A stretch of 64,000 nt of DNA from Bradyrhizobium sp. AZCC 1693 (GCF_036924745.1 NZ_JAZHSD010000001.1:7315001-7379000), one strand, 5' to 3'. Positions 53,908 to 62,736 are shown, counted from the stretch's first letter. Translations and numbers: made by a program. The notes: generated from the sequence alone by a model not told the origin.

Positions 53908-55452
53908 ATGCTCGGACGCATCTTCACCGTCGGCGGTTACACGCTGCTCTCGCGGCTGACCGGCTTCGCGCGCGACATCATGCTCGCCGCGATTCTCGGC
54001 GCCGGGCCCGTCGCGGATGCGTTTTTCGTGGCGCTGCGGCTGCCCAATCATTTTCGCGCGATCTTCGCCGAGGGCGCCTTCAACGCCGCCTTCGTGCCGG
54101 CCTATGCGCATCTGCACGGCAAGGGCGAAGCGTCGGCAAAACTGTTCGCCGACCGCATCTTCACGCTGTTGTTTGCCGCCCAGGTGATCCTGCTCGCCGT
54201 CGCCTGGGTGTTCATGCCGGAGGTGATCGCCATCCTCGCGCCGGGCTTCAAGGATGACCCGGCGCGCGGCGAACTCGCGATTTCGCTGACGCGGATCACG
54301 TTTCCGTATTTGCTGCTGATCACGCTGGTGACGCTGTATGGCGGCATGCTCAACGTGATGCATCGCTTCGCAAGTGCTGCCGCCGCGCCGATCTTTCTCA
54401 ATTTGTCGATGATGGCGACGCTGGCGCTGGCCGCGTTCTTTCCGGGCGCGGGTTACGCCGCCGCATGGGGCGTATTGATCGCCGGCATCCTCGAATTCAT
54501 GCTGCTGGCCGGTGACGCGGCAAAAACCGGCATCCTGCCCAAATTCGCGGTGTTCAAGCTCGACGAAGACGTGCGCGCGTTCTTTCGGGCGCTGGGTCCC
54601 GCGACCATCGGCTCGATGGGAACGCAGATCGCGTTGTTCGCCGACACCATCATCGCGACCTTTCTGCCGGCAGGCGCGCTTTCGGCGCTGTATTACGCCG
54701 ACCGTCTCAACCAGTTGCCGATCGGCGTGATCGGGATCGCGATCGGAACCGTGCTGTTGCCGGAAATGTCGCGGCGCCTCACCGCGAACGATGTCACTGG
54801 TGCGTCGGCCGCGCAGCGGCGGGCGTTCGAATTCTCGCTGCTGTTTTCGGTGCCGTTCGTCGCCGCCTTCCTGACCGTGCCTGACGTCATCATGCGGGCG
54901 ATGTTTGCGCGCGGCGCATTCTCGAAGGCGGATGCGGTGGCCGCGGGCGCCACGCTGGCCGCTTACGCAATCGGCCTCATTCCGTTCGTGACCATCCGCA
55001 GCGCGGTCGCGACCTTCTATGCCCGCCACGACACCGCGACGCCGGTCAAGGCGGCGCTGACCGGCGTTGCCGTCAACGTGGCGCTGAAGGTCGCGTTGAT
55101 GGGCGCGCTGGCGCAAATCGGCCTGGCGCTCGCCACCGCCATCGGGGCCTGGGTCAATCTTTTGCTGGTGCTGTTCTTCGCGGTGCGGGCAGGTTACCTC
55201 GAACTCGACCGCGCCTGGATGATGTCGCTCGCCAAGTTCGCCGCGGCCGGTGTGCTGCTCGCCGCCGCACTTTGGGCCACCGCGCGATTCGCCAGCTTCT
55301 ATTTCGCGCAGATGCACGCCTTCCGGGACGAGACCGCGTTGCTGCTGCTGATTGTGGCGGGTGCCTTCGTGTACGGGGTCTTGATCCTGCTGCTGTTCGG
55401 CAGGGGATGGATATTCGCGCTGCTGCGTGACCGGAAATCTGGCCGTAATTGA
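53908..55452 (+). CDS. murJ: Lipid II flippase MurJ
   Basis: 514 residues, about 14 membrane helices, normal MurJ size. The N-terminus is conserved: FTVGGYTLLSRLTGFARDI, then VADAFFVALRLPNHFRAIFA and EGAFNAAFVPAYA. Later TFPYLLLITLVTLYGGMLN and YYADRLNQLPIGVIGIAIG are also family hallmarks. It moves lipid II across the inner membrane for peptidoglycan synthesis. Housekeeping function; its link to the sugar aminotransferase genes is positional. A few AT-rich bases (AAATAAAAGAAAATTTTC) follow the stop. Confidence 0.95.
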   Translation: MLGRIFTVGGYTLLSRLTGFARDIMLAAILGAGPVADAFFVALRLPNHFRAIFAEGAFNAAFVPAYAHLHGKGEASAKLFADRIFTLLFAAQVILLAVAWVFMPEVIAILAPGFKDDPARGELAISLTRITFPYLLLITLVTLYGGMLNVMHRFASAAAAPIFLNLSMMATLALAAFFPGAGYAAAWGVLIAGILEFMLLAGDAAKTGILPKFAVFKLDEDVRAFFRALGPATIGSMGTQIALFADTIIATFLPAGALSALYYADRLNQLPIGVIGIAIGTVLLPEMSRRLTANDVTGASAAQRRAFEFSLLFSVPFVAAFLTVPDVIMRAMFARGAFSKADAVAAGATLAAYAIGLIPFVTIRSAVATFYARHDTATPVKAALTGVAVNVALKVALMGALAQIGLALATAIGAWVNLLLVLFFAVRAGYLELDRAWMMSLAKFAAAGVLLAAALWATARFASFYFAQMHAFRDETALLLLIVAGAFVYGVLILLLFGRGWIFALLRDRKSGRN

Positions 55453-55622
55453 TTGTAAATAAAAGAAAATTTTCTGATGAGGCCGGTTTGTGATTGCATT
55501 CGGGCATTTTTGCAACAACTGCCAAAAAACGCCATTTGCGGCCGATCCGCGCATGATTGGTGCGCGACTCCGCGTTAGGTTGATCCCAGATTTAATTAAC
55601 GGTTTTTCAGAGAGGGGCTCCC

Positions 55623-56495
55623 ATGCGCGTTTCGGCTTTCAAGGCAATCGCGGCTTCGGCACTGGCAATTGTGGCTGCGACTTCGATAGCATCTGCAGCG
55701 GACATGGCTCCGCGCTACACCAAGGCGCCGCCGGCCATGGTCGAGGTCTGGAACTGGACGGGCTTCTATATCGGCGGCAACGCCGGCTACAGCTGGGGAC
55801 GTGGGAGCACGGACGTTTCCTATTTCAACACGCTGACCGGGGTGCCGATCGTGCCGCCCGCCGGCTCGATCCTCGGTGCCGGCTACGATATGAACGGCGC
55901 CATTGCCGGCGGTCAGATCGGTTACAACTGGCAGAGCAGCAACTGGGTGTTCGGTCTGGAGGCTGACGCGCAGTGGTCGGATGAGAAGGGACGCGGGGTC
56001 TTTAGCTGCGCCGCGACGGCCATCGGCGGCCCGTGCCTTCCCGGCCTGACGTTCTTGCCCGCGGGCGTGACGGGCACCAGCCTTGCCGTCGACTCGCACC
56101 TCGAATGGTTCGGCACCGTGCGCGGCCGCGTCGGTATTCTCGCAACCCCCAGGGTCCTGTTCTACGGCACCGGCGGTCTGGCCTACGGCTCGATCAAGAC
56201 CACCGGCGCGTTGGCTGGTGTTACGCCCGCCGGCGTTGCGGTCACTTCGGTCGGCTCCAACAGCGACGTGCGCATTGGCTGGACGATTGGCGCCGGTGTC
56301 GAAGGCAAGATCACCAACAACTGGAGCGCCAAGCTCGAATATCTCTACATGGATTTCGACAGCTTCCGGGCCGGCACCTTCACGCTCGCGCCGGACAGCC
56401 TGATCAGCGCGAATGTGGACACGCGCTTCCGCGACCACGTCCTGCGTGTCGGCCTGAACTACACCTTCGGTGGCCCGGTGATCGCGAAGTATTGA
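55623..56495 (+). CDS. Outer membrane beta-barrel protein (Omp25/Omp31-like)
   Basis: 290 residues. Sec signal peptide ending ASAAD (about residue 26), then the hallmark WNWTGFYIGGNAGYSWG. The mature part alternates as beta strands: GGQIGYNWQSSNWVFGLEAD, HLEWFGTVRGRVGI, ILFYGTGGLAYG-like (VLFYGTGGLAYG), and a terminal strand HVLRVGLNYTFGG. This is the alphaproteobacterial Omp25-family small porin-like protein, common in many copies in Bradyrhizobium. The role is outer membrane structure or permeability. GAGAGGGG precedes the ATG. A strong terminator follows. Confidence 0.92.
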   Translation: MRVSAFKAIAASALAIVAATSIASAADMAPRYTKAPPAMVEVWNWTGFYIGGNAGYSWGRGSTDVSYFNTLTGVPIVPPAGSILGAGYDMNGAIAGGQIGYNWQSSNWVFGLEADAQWSDEKGRGVFSCAATAIGGPCLPGLTFLPAGVTGTSLAVDSHLEWFGTVRGRVGILATPRVLFYGTGGLAYGSIKTTGALAGVTPAGVAVTSVGSNSDVRIGWTIGAGVEGKITNNWSAKLEYLYMDFDSFRAGTFTLAPDSLISANVDTRFRDHVLRVGLNYTFGGPVIAKY

Positions 56496-56524
56496 TTTCG
56501 GCGTCATCTTCCTCCCGCAGAATC

Positions 56525-56553
56525 AAAGCCCCGGCGTCGTCCGGGGCTTTTTT
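56525..56553 (+). terminator. Rho-independent terminator after the Omp25-like gene
   Basis: 10-bp perfect stem AAAGCCCCGG / CCGGGGCTTT with loop CGTCGT, followed by TTT (six T in all), 30 bases after the stop. Confidence 0.9.
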
Positions 56554-56664
56554 GTTGTGCATGCGCGAAAAGGATTGCGGCGATTCCGTTGCGTCGGTGC
56601 TGTGGCCAGCCGGACGAAAGCGGTTTGCGCTGACGCGCGAACCGCTGCAATATGGAACGCTTCT

Positions 56665-56713
56665 AGAGCATGACCCGGAAAAGCGGGTACCGGTTTTCCG
56701 AAAGGGCCATGCT
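56665..56713. repeat. Interspersed palindromic repeat (GAGCATG family)
   Basis: Ends GAGCATGACCCGG and GGGCCATGCTC are inverted; the centre is AAAAGCGGGTACCGGTTTTCCG. Same family as the element at 59661-59736 and of a type widespread in Bradyrhizobium (from memory). Confidence 0.7.
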
Positions 56714-56782
56714 CAAACAAAAAGATGGGGCGGATGACGGTTCGAAGAGGCGTCATCGTGCTCCAGGACAATTGGAGATACG

Positions 56783-59092
56783 ATGGCAGCTCCCATCAAA
56801 TTTGGCGTCGGTCAAAGCGTTCTTCGCAAGGAAGACGACGCGCTGATTCGCGGCAAGGGCCGCTATACCGACGACCATTCGCCACAGCCTGCGTTGCACG
56901 CGCTGATGCTGCGCTCGCCGCATGCGCACGCGAAATTCACCCTCAACGTCACCAAGGCCCGCGGGATGCCGGGCGTGTCGTTGATTCTGACCGCGGCCGA
57001 GGTCGGCGATCTCGGCGATCTGCCGTGCCTGTTCAACCTGGAAACCGATCCGTTCACAGGCCCGCCATACCCGATCCTCGCCAAGGACGAAGTGCGCCAT
57101 GTCGGCGACGCCGTGGCCTTCGTAGTCGCCGATACCATCGACCAGGCCCGCGACGCGATCGAGGCGATCGACGTCAAATGGACGCCGCTGCCTTCGGTGG
57201 TCGGCGTCGTCAACGCCGTCAAGCAGGGCGCGCCGCAGGTCTGGCCAGACAAGCCCGGCAACGTGCTGTTCGACGTGCCGGTCGGCGACAAGAAGGCGGC
57301 TGAGGCCGCCTTTGCGAAAGCGTACGCGGTCGCCGAAGTAACGATCGTCAACCCGCGCGTCATCACCAACTTCATGGAAACGCGCGCAGCGGTTGCCGAA
57401 TACGACGCCAAGCGGGATCACCTGACGCTGACCATCGGCAGCCAGGGCAGCCATCGCCTGCGCGAAATCCTGTGCGGCATGGTGCTGAAGATGCCGATGG
57501 AGAAGATGCGGGTGATCTGCCCCGACGTTGGCGGCGGCTTCGGCACAAAACTGTTCCCGTACCGCGAATACGCCCTGATTTCAGTTGCCGCCAAAAAGCT
57601 GCGCAAGACCGTCAAATGGACCGCCGACCGCTCCGATCACTTCATCGGCGACGCGCAGGGCCGCGACAACGTCACGACCGCGAAGATGGCACTCGCCGAG
57701 GACGGCAAGTTCTTGGGCATGGACGTCGACCTGATGGGCGACATGGGCGCCTATCTCTCGACCTTCGGGCCATACATTCCGCACGGCGGCGCCGGCATGC
57801 TGCCCGGGCTCTACGACATCCAGGCCTTCCATTGCCGCGTCCGCACCGTGTTCACCAATACCGTGCCGGTCGATGCCTATCGCGGCGCCGGGCGGCCTGA
57901 GGCGGCGTATGTGGTCGAACGGCTGGTCGATGCGGCGGCACGTAAGCTCGGCATGACGCCGGATGCGATCCGGCGCAAGAACTTCATTCCGCCAAAGGCG
58001 ATGCCCTACAAGACCGCGACCGGAAAGGTCTACGATTCCGGCGACTTTACCGCGCATATGAAGCGCGCAATGGAAGTCGCCAACTGGAAAGAGTTTCCCA
58101 AGCGCGCCAAGGTAGCGAAGAAGGCTGGCCTGGTGCGCGGCATCGGCATGGCCTGCTATGTCGAGGTCTGCGGCACCATGGGCGAGGAGACCGCCAATGT
58201 CGCGCTCGATCCCAATGGCGACATCAACATCCTGATCGGCACGCAGTCGAGCGGGCAGGGTCACCAGACCGCTTATGCACAGATCGTCGCCGAGCAGTTC
58301 GGGGTGCCGCCGGAGCGCGTCCATGTCCTGCAGGGCGACACTGACAAGATCGCCACCGGTCTCGGCACCGGCGGCTCGTCTTCGATCCCGACCGGCGGCG
58401 TCAGCGTCGAGCGCGCGACGCGTGATCTCGGCGGCAAGCTGAAGGAGATCGCGGCCGAAGCGCTGGAGACCAGCGCCGGCGACCTCGAGATCAGCAATGG
58501 CGTCGTGCGCATCGCCGGCACCGACCGCTCGATCAGCTTTGCTGACCTGGCAAAACGCCCGGGCGTCGATCCCTCGAAACTGAATGCGAGTGCGACCTTC
58601 GCGCAGGCCGACGGCACCTATCCGAACGGCACGCATCTCGCCGAAGTCGAGATCGATCCGGCCACCGGCATCATCAAAATCGTCAATTATGTCATCGTCG
58701 ACGATTTCGGCGTGACGCTCAATCCGCTGCTGCTCGCTGGCCAAGTGCATGGCGGGGCGATGCAGGGGATCGGCCAGGCCTTGATGGAGCAGGCGGTCTA
58801 CAGCGCAACCGACGGCCAGCTCGTCACCGGCACTTTCATGGATTATGCGGTGCCGCGCGCGTCCGACGGCCCGGCATTCCATTTCGAAACCCACAACGTG
58901 CCGTGCACGACCAATCCGCTCGGCGTCAAGGGCGCGGGCGAGGCGGGCGCGATCGGCTCCTGTCCCGCGGTGGTCAATGCGATCATCGAGGGGTTGTGGC
59001 GCGAGTACAAGATCGATCACATCGACATGCCGGCCACGGCCGAACGGGTCTGGATCGCGATCCGCGAGGCACAGAAGCTGCATAATCTCTGA
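56783..59092 (+). CDS. Molybdopterin-binding subunit of a xanthine dehydrogenase/aldehyde oxidase family enzyme (CoxL form II-like)
   Basis: 769 residues. N-terminal hammerhead domain: FGVGQSVLRKEDDALIRGKG and HDAHARF-like (SPHAHAKFTLNV). The cofactor domains contain DVGGGFGTKLFPYREY, the active-site loop AYRGAGRPEAAYVVERLVD (form II type; CO dehydrogenases proper have AYRCSFR) and the C-terminal GVKGAGEAGAIGSCPA with the catalytic Glu. The start has GGAGA. The usual partner subunits (2Fe-2S small and FAD medium) are not next to it; a cytochrome c556 follows instead 106 bases on. It probably hydroxylates an aldehyde or heterocycle; substrate unknown. Confidence 0.9.
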   Translation: MAAPIKFGVGQSVLRKEDDALIRGKGRYTDDHSPQPALHALMLRSPHAHAKFTLNVTKARGMPGVSLILTAAEVGDLGDLPCLFNLETDPFTGPPYPILAKDEVRHVGDAVAFVVADTIDQARDAIEAIDVKWTPLPSVVGVVNAVKQGAPQVWPDKPGNVLFDVPVGDKKAAEAAFAKAYAVAEVTIVNPRVITNFMETRAAVAEYDAKRDHLTLTIGSQGSHRLREILCGMVLKMPMEKMRVICPDVGGGFGTKLFPYREYALISVAAKKLRKTVKWTADRSDHFIGDAQGRDNVTTAKMALAEDGKFLGMDVDLMGDMGAYLSTFGPYIPHGGAGMLPGLYDIQAFHCRVRTVFTNTVPVDAYRGAGRPEAAYVVERLVDAAARKLGMTPDAIRRKNFIPPKAMPYKTATGKVYDSGDFTAHMKRAMEVANWKEFPKRAKVAKKAGLVRGIGMACYVEVCGTMGEETANVALDPNGDINILIGTQSSGQGHQTAYAQIVAEQFGVPPERVHVLQGDTDKIATGLGTGGSSSIPTGGVSVERATRDLGGKLKEIAAEALETSAGDLEISNGVVRIAGTDRSISFADLAKRPGVDPSKLNASATFAQADGTYPNGTHLAEVEIDPATGIIKIVNYVIVDDFGVTLNPLLLAGQVHGGAMQGIGQALMEQAVYSATDGQLVTGTFMDYAVPRASDGPAFHFETHNVPCTTNPLGVKGAGEAGAIGSCPAVVNAIIEGLWREYKIDHIDMPATAERVWIAIREAQKLHNL

Positions 59093-59198
59093 TATTTTGT
59101 CGCATGCGGAATGATGCGCTGCATGCGGTGTTTACAAACAGCCGGTCCGCACCACCTTTGGGGCCGGTACAAACCCGAATTGAAGGGGGATTTAGCCA

Positions 59199-59645
59199 AT
59201 GAAGCGGATCGTCGTCGTCGCAGCTGTGCTTGCATTCAGTGCCGGTGCGGTCGTTGCACAGCAGGATCAGGTCAAGCGGACCCAGGCCATGATGAAGGAC
59301 AATGGCAAGAACGCCGGCGCGTTGTCGGCGATGGTCAAGGGCGACAAGCCCTACGACCAGTCGACTGTCAATGCCGCGCTGGCCCAGTTCGAAGACACCG
59401 CCAAGAACCTTCCGACGCTGTTCCCCGAGAGCATGAAAGGTCTTAAGCTGGAGGGTGATTACGATCCCTCGCCGAAAATCTGGGAAGACAAGGCCGGCTT
59501 CGAGTCCCAAATTAAGAGCTTCGGCAAGGTCGTCGCCGATGCCAAAGGCAAGGTCAAGAATCTCGACACGCTAAAGGCGGAACTGCCTGTCATCGGCAAG
59601 CAGTGCGGTGGCTGCCACGAGACATTCCGGATCAAGAAGGGCTGA
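59199..59645 (+). CDS. Cytochrome c556 / c' family protein
   Basis: 148 residues. Sec signal peptide ending VVAQQ (about residue 21). The mature part is a four-helix bundle-like sequence with a single C-terminal haem site, KQCGGCHETFRIKKG (CxxCH), as in cytochromes c' and c556. The TRKxLM-like N-terminal helix (QVKRTQAMMKDNGK) offers Met as a possible sixth ligand. It may receive electrons from the upstream molybdoenzyme or have a separate role. GGGGGA precedes the ATG. Ends with a repeat and a bidirectional terminator downstream. Confidence 0.92.
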   Translation: MKRIVVVAAVLAFSAGAVVAQQDQVKRTQAMMKDNGKNAGALSAMVKGDKPYDQSTVNAALAQFEDTAKNLPTLFPESMKGLKLEGDYDPSPKIWEDKAGFESQIKSFGKVVADAKGKVKNLDTLKAELPVIGKQCGGCHETFRIKKG

Positions 59646-59660
59646 TCGCATTCTAACTTT

Positions 59661-59736
59661 GAGCATGATCTCCGCGCAAACGCGTTCCGCGTTTGTCGCG
59701 AGGGAAAACCGCTACACATTTTTCCGGATCATGCTC
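59661..59736. repeat. Interspersed palindromic repeat (GAGCATG family)
   Basis: Perfect 10-bp inverted ends GAGCATGATC (59661-59670) and GATCATGCTC (59727-59736); inside, AAACGCG-TTC-CGCGTTT forms a second hairpin. Same family as 56665-56713. Confidence 0.75.
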
Positions 59737-59743
59737 TGGCCTC

Positions 59744-59779
59744 AAAAAAGGGCGGACGCCGCGAAGCGTCCGCCCTTTT
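59744..59779. terminator. Bidirectional Rho-independent terminator
   Basis: 10-bp stem GGGCGGACGC / GCGTCCGCCC, loop CGCGAA, flanked by AAAAAA on the left and TTTT on the right, so it can serve both the cytochrome c556 gene and the convergent CHRD gene. Confidence 0.85.
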
Positions 59780-59830
59780 GTGTTAGCCTTTTCTTGTTTT
59801 TGCTTACTCGTGTTCGAACTTACCTACTTC

Positions 59831-59852
59831 GTCACCAAATTTACTTGGTGAC
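59831..59852 (-). terminator. Hairpin just after the CHRD gene
   Basis: Perfect 8-bp stem GTCACCAA / TTGGTGAC with loop ATTTAC, 6 bases past the minus-strand stop. No T-run; a transcript-end hairpin, with the stronger terminator at 59744-59779 beyond it. Confidence 0.5.
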
Positions 59853-59857
59853 TTGAT

Positions 59858-60280
59858 TTATTTGGTTACCTGGCCGCGGATTTCGCCGCCCGGATTGGCT
59901 GCGGTGTGAATGTTGATGTAGTACTTGCCGGCCACAAGGTCCGCGGCCTGCGCATCGGTCAACGTCGCGCTGCCCTCGACCGGGCTCGACGTCGCATTAG
60001 GGATCGCGACCGCGACGCCGGCATTCTTGCCAGCTTCGGCAGGACCATGGAAGTGCGCGGCGGTGGCAGGGCCGGACAGGCCGGAATAGTTCAGCTTCCA
60101 GCTCAGCTTCTTGCTGGCGGGATCGTAATCAAGGTCGGCGGTCCCCTTGGCCGCGCTGGTGTTGGGCGGCACCTGGGCCTTGCCGTCGAGCGTCGCCTTC
60201 ATCTTGTCGGCAAGAGCGGGTCCGGCAAAAGCAATCGCTGCCCCCAGCGCAAACGTGACTAGCATGGTCTTGTTCGACAT
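59858..60280 (-). CDS. CHRD domain protein, secreted
   Basis: 140 residues. Sec signal peptide MSNKTMLVTFALGAAIAFAG with PALAD cleavage (about residue 25). The mature part is a single CHRD domain: KATLDGKAQVPPNTSAAKGT, LSWKLNYSGLSGPATAAHFH, GPAEAGKNAGVAV and YYINIHTAANPGGEIRGQV. CHRD domains are found in chordin and in many bacterial secreted proteins; their function in bacteria is not known. The start is the ATG with AGGGAGA upstream; a start eight codons earlier is less likely. Convergent with the cytochrome c556 gene. Confidence 0.9.
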   Translation of the reverse strand: MSNKTMLVTFALGAAIAFAGPALADKMKATLDGKAQVPPNTSAAKGTADLDYDPASKKLSWKLNYSGLSGPATAAHFHGPAEAGKNAGVAVAIPNATSSPVEGSATLTDAQAADLVAGKYYINIHTAANPGGEIRGQVTK

Positions 60281-60446
60281 GGTGTTTCTCCCTGTTGACA
60301 TCAAACGGCCGTGTCAGCCTCAAAACAACGACTTCACGAATTTATTCCCGAAACGCCGACAACGTCCGAAAATTTCGTGGAAGCGTATGGCGCAAAGTGC
60401 GTTCATACTGATTGTTGAAGTGCGAAGCTTGATGACGGATCGGTGA

Positions 60447-61382
60447 ATGCTTCGACGAATTCTCCCTGGCTTGATCTTGGCTGGCGCCGCCGGCGCCGGC
60501 ATCTTCTGGTGGCTGACGGTCCCGGCGGTCGTTGCCCCGGCCTCGCTTGCTCCCCGCACGCCGAACCTCGCCAATGGCCTCACAACGTTCAATGCCGGCG
60601 GCTGTTCCTCCTGCCATGCCGTTCCCAACCAGCCCGATCGGCTGAAGCTCGGCGGCGGGCTTGCAATGCCGTCGCCGTTCGGGACGTTTTACGTTCCCAA
60701 CATCTCGTCCGATCCTACTTACGGCATCGGCCGGTGGAGCGAAGCGGATTTTGTGACGGCGGTGCTCAAGGGGACGTCGCCGGATGGCGCGCATTATTTT
60801 CCGGCCTTTCCATATGCGTCCTACCAGCATGCGACGGTCGACGACGTCCGCGACCTCTTTGCCTACCTGAAGACGCTTGCGCCGGTTGCCGGCAAGCCGC
60901 GCGACCACGACGTGCCATTTCCATTCAATATCCGCCGCAATGTCGGCGTCTGGAAATGGCTGTTCATGGACGGCAAGCCTTACACGGCGGACGCCTCGCA
61001 TTCGGCGTCACGGAATCGCGGCGCCTACCTCGTCAACGGCCTCGGCCATTGCGCCGAGTGCCACAGCCCGCGCAACTTCCTCGGCGGTATCGTCGAGGCG
61101 CAACGCTTCGCCGGCGGACCCAATCCCGAAGGCGAGGGCTGGGTGCCCAACATCACCCAGAAGCGATTGGACGAGTGGAGCGCAAAGGACATCGCCTACT
61201 TCCTCGAAACCGGGCAAACACCTGACGGTGACACCGCCGGCGGATCGATGGCGCGTGTCGTCAGGAACACGTCGCAATTGGCGCCGGAGGATCGCGCCGC
61301 CATAGCGGAATATCTGAAGTCGCTGCCGCCGGTCGAGGGGCCGCCGCGGCCCAAGAAGTCCAAGGACGCCGAGAAGTCATGA
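60447..61382 (+). CDS. Dihaem cytochrome c (alcohol dehydrogenase cytochrome subunit-like)
   Basis: 311 residues. N-terminal membrane anchor or signal (LRRILPGLILAGAAGAGIFWWL), then two cytochrome c domains with CxxCH sites: GGCSSCHAVPNQPDRLKLGG and GHCAECHSPRNFLGGI. Distal Met candidates include GLAMPSPFGTFYVPNIS and GSMARVV. FGTFYVPNIS.DP.YGIG is a signature of dihaem c-type subunits that take electrons from membrane dehydrogenases, such as PQQ or molybdopterin enzymes. It could be the electron acceptor for the nearby molybdoenzyme, but the CHRD gene lies between. Weak ribosome binding site (GGATCGG). Confidence 0.9.
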   Translation: MLRRILPGLILAGAAGAGIFWWLTVPAVVAPASLAPRTPNLANGLTTFNAGGCSSCHAVPNQPDRLKLGGGLAMPSPFGTFYVPNISSDPTYGIGRWSEADFVTAVLKGTSPDGAHYFPAFPYASYQHATVDDVRDLFAYLKTLAPVAGKPRDHDVPFPFNIRRNVGVWKWLFMDGKPYTADASHSASRNRGAYLVNGLGHCAECHSPRNFLGGIVEAQRFAGGPNPEGEGWVPNITQKRLDEWSAKDIAYFLETGQTPDGDTAGGSMARVVRNTSQLAPEDRAAIAEYLKSLPPVEGPPRPKKSKDAEKS

Positions 61383-61402
61383 CCGGCACGTTGTGCCTGC
61401 GC

Positions 61403-62227
61403 TCAGGGCGTCAAGGCTGCGGTGATCGGTATTCGCCTCTCTGGCGGCGCAGGGGGCGCTGGAGGCAGGATCGCCAGTGGCTTGCGCGTCGCAGGCCTGG
61501 CGATCGCAGGCGTGGCGATCTTTGTCCGCCTCGAGTCTGTAGTCGGTTTGGGTGTAGCGAGAGCGGCGAACGGGTCGAAATCGCCGACGCGATACAGAAC
61601 GATGCCTCGGTCGAAATTGGCGGTTGCGAAGCGCGGATAATATTGAATCGCCAGATTGTATGAGACGAACCCTGGGACTGGTTCGAAACGGCCGATGGCC
61701 GTGGCGTTTGCCTCCTTCGCCGCGGGTGCAACCGCCGATGTCACGATGGCGCCGACGGTCGATACGTCCTCCTCGCGCTGGATGCGCGGTTCATCCGAAG
61801 CGGCGACGTCAGGATGCAGCGCTGCGACGACTTGCGCTTCGCCGACGATCCTGTCGGTCGTCATTTCCGCTGCGCCAGGTGGTTTTGAAAACACGCCGAA
61901 CAGGACGTAGCCGCCGACCAGCACCGCCGAAATGACCGTTGCCGCCATCGTGTTGGAAGCGACCTTGCGCACGGTTTCGTAGGTACGCACGGCCTTCGTG
62001 GCCGGCGGCTGGAGCGCAATGGCGAGCAGTTGATCGTAGGTCTCGCGCTGCTCGGCATCGGTCAGGATGTCATAGGCGCGCACCAGCTCCCTGAACCGCA
62101 GCGCAGCATCGGGGTTCTCGGGATTGATATCGGGATGGGTAGCCTTCGCGGCCTTGCGGAACGCCGTCCGCAGCCCCTCGGCGTCATCACTCGGAAGCGC
62201 TCCGAGCAAATCGTATAACGTCCCCAT
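61403..62227 (-). CDS. DnaJ domain protein, membrane-anchored
   Basis: 274 residues. J-domain at 3-68: LYDLLGALPSDDAEGLRTAF, the HPD tripeptide at residues 31-33 (THPDINPENPDAALRF) and ILTDAEQRETYDQLL. A single membrane helix follows (about 90-115, AATVISAVLVGGYVLFGVF), then an extracytoplasmic or low-complexity region rich in Ala, Pro and Thr, ending PPAPPAPPERRIPITAALTP. J-domains stimulate DnaK; membrane-tethered forms target the chaperone to sites at the membrane. No clear ribosome binding site. Also contains an AIQYYPRFATANFDRGIVLY segment reminiscent of a TPR-like motif. Confidence 0.85.
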   Translation of the reverse strand: MGTLYDLLGALPSDDAEGLRTAFRKAAKATHPDINPENPDAALRFRELVRAYDILTDAEQRETYDQLLAIALQPPATKAVRTYETVRKVASNTMAATVISAVLVGGYVLFGVFSKPPGAAEMTTDRIVGEAQVVAALHPDVAASDEPRIQREEDVSTVGAIVTSAVAPAAKEANATAIGRFEPVPGFVSYNLAIQYYPRFATANFDRGIVLYRVGDFDPFAALATPKPTTDSRRTKIATPAIARPATRKPLAILPPAPPAPPERRIPITAALTP

Positions 62228-62475
62228 GGTGGTACCCGCGACTATTTCCCCCTCGGAACGTCCCCCGCCGCGGAGCCCTCCGATTGACGACGCCTTAGGT
62301 AATCAAAAATATCAAGGCGGTAGAATGATGCTCTTATGGCAAAAGCATGCAAATCCTAAGGGATGGTTAACGCATACCGGCCGTAAGGCGCTTTGACTGG
62401 CGGCAGCAAGCGGACGCGGCGGCCGCCAGCCCCCGTCACAGCCGGTCGACAGCCTTGGAGGCGCCGTCCTTCCGA

Positions 62476-62736
62476 ATGACGGTGAGGAAGACCTGGGGGC
62501 GCATCTTGCATTTTCGATCAGACGGTGATGACGCTCCCGCCGATATCGAACCGGCCAACCTCGTTGACAGCCCGCAACAGGCCGGCACGGGTCATGTGCC
62601 AATTCCTGCCGATGCCGAATGGTGCCGTTGGTTGTCGCGCGCAGCGCCTTTGGATACGTTGCATTTGATCGTGCGATCCTTGCTTCCCTCGTCTGGAGAA
62701 CAAGATGGATCGCGCTCAGGAGGCCCTCAGGCATGA
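62476..62736 (+). CDS. Candidate small protein overlapping the start of the LanC-like gene
   Basis: 86 residues from the ATG at 62476 (MTVRKTWGRILHFRSDGDD), or 93 from an in-frame TTG at 62455. Its TGA overlaps the LanC-like ATG (ATGA), a typical mark of translational coupling, and the composition of third codon positions is GC-rich as in real genes here. One cysteine (EWCRWLSRAAPLDTLHLIV) and several Ser/Thr. No family recognised. GGAGG lies about 15 bases upstream, a little far. Could be a partner of the LanC-like protein or a chance frame. Confidence 0.4.
   Translation: MTVRKTWGRILHFRSDGDDAPADIEPANLVDSPQQAGTGHVPIPADAEWCRWLSRAAPLDTLHLIVRSLLPSSGEQDGSRSGGPQA

Noticed and set aside
51724..55554. 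Very long minus-strand open frame (about 1276 codons) opposite the Gfo/Idh, aminotransferase and murJ genes
   Set aside because: Composition is dominated by Arg, Gly, His, Gln and Asp with no domain; it mirrors GC-rich plus-strand genes that have clear families.
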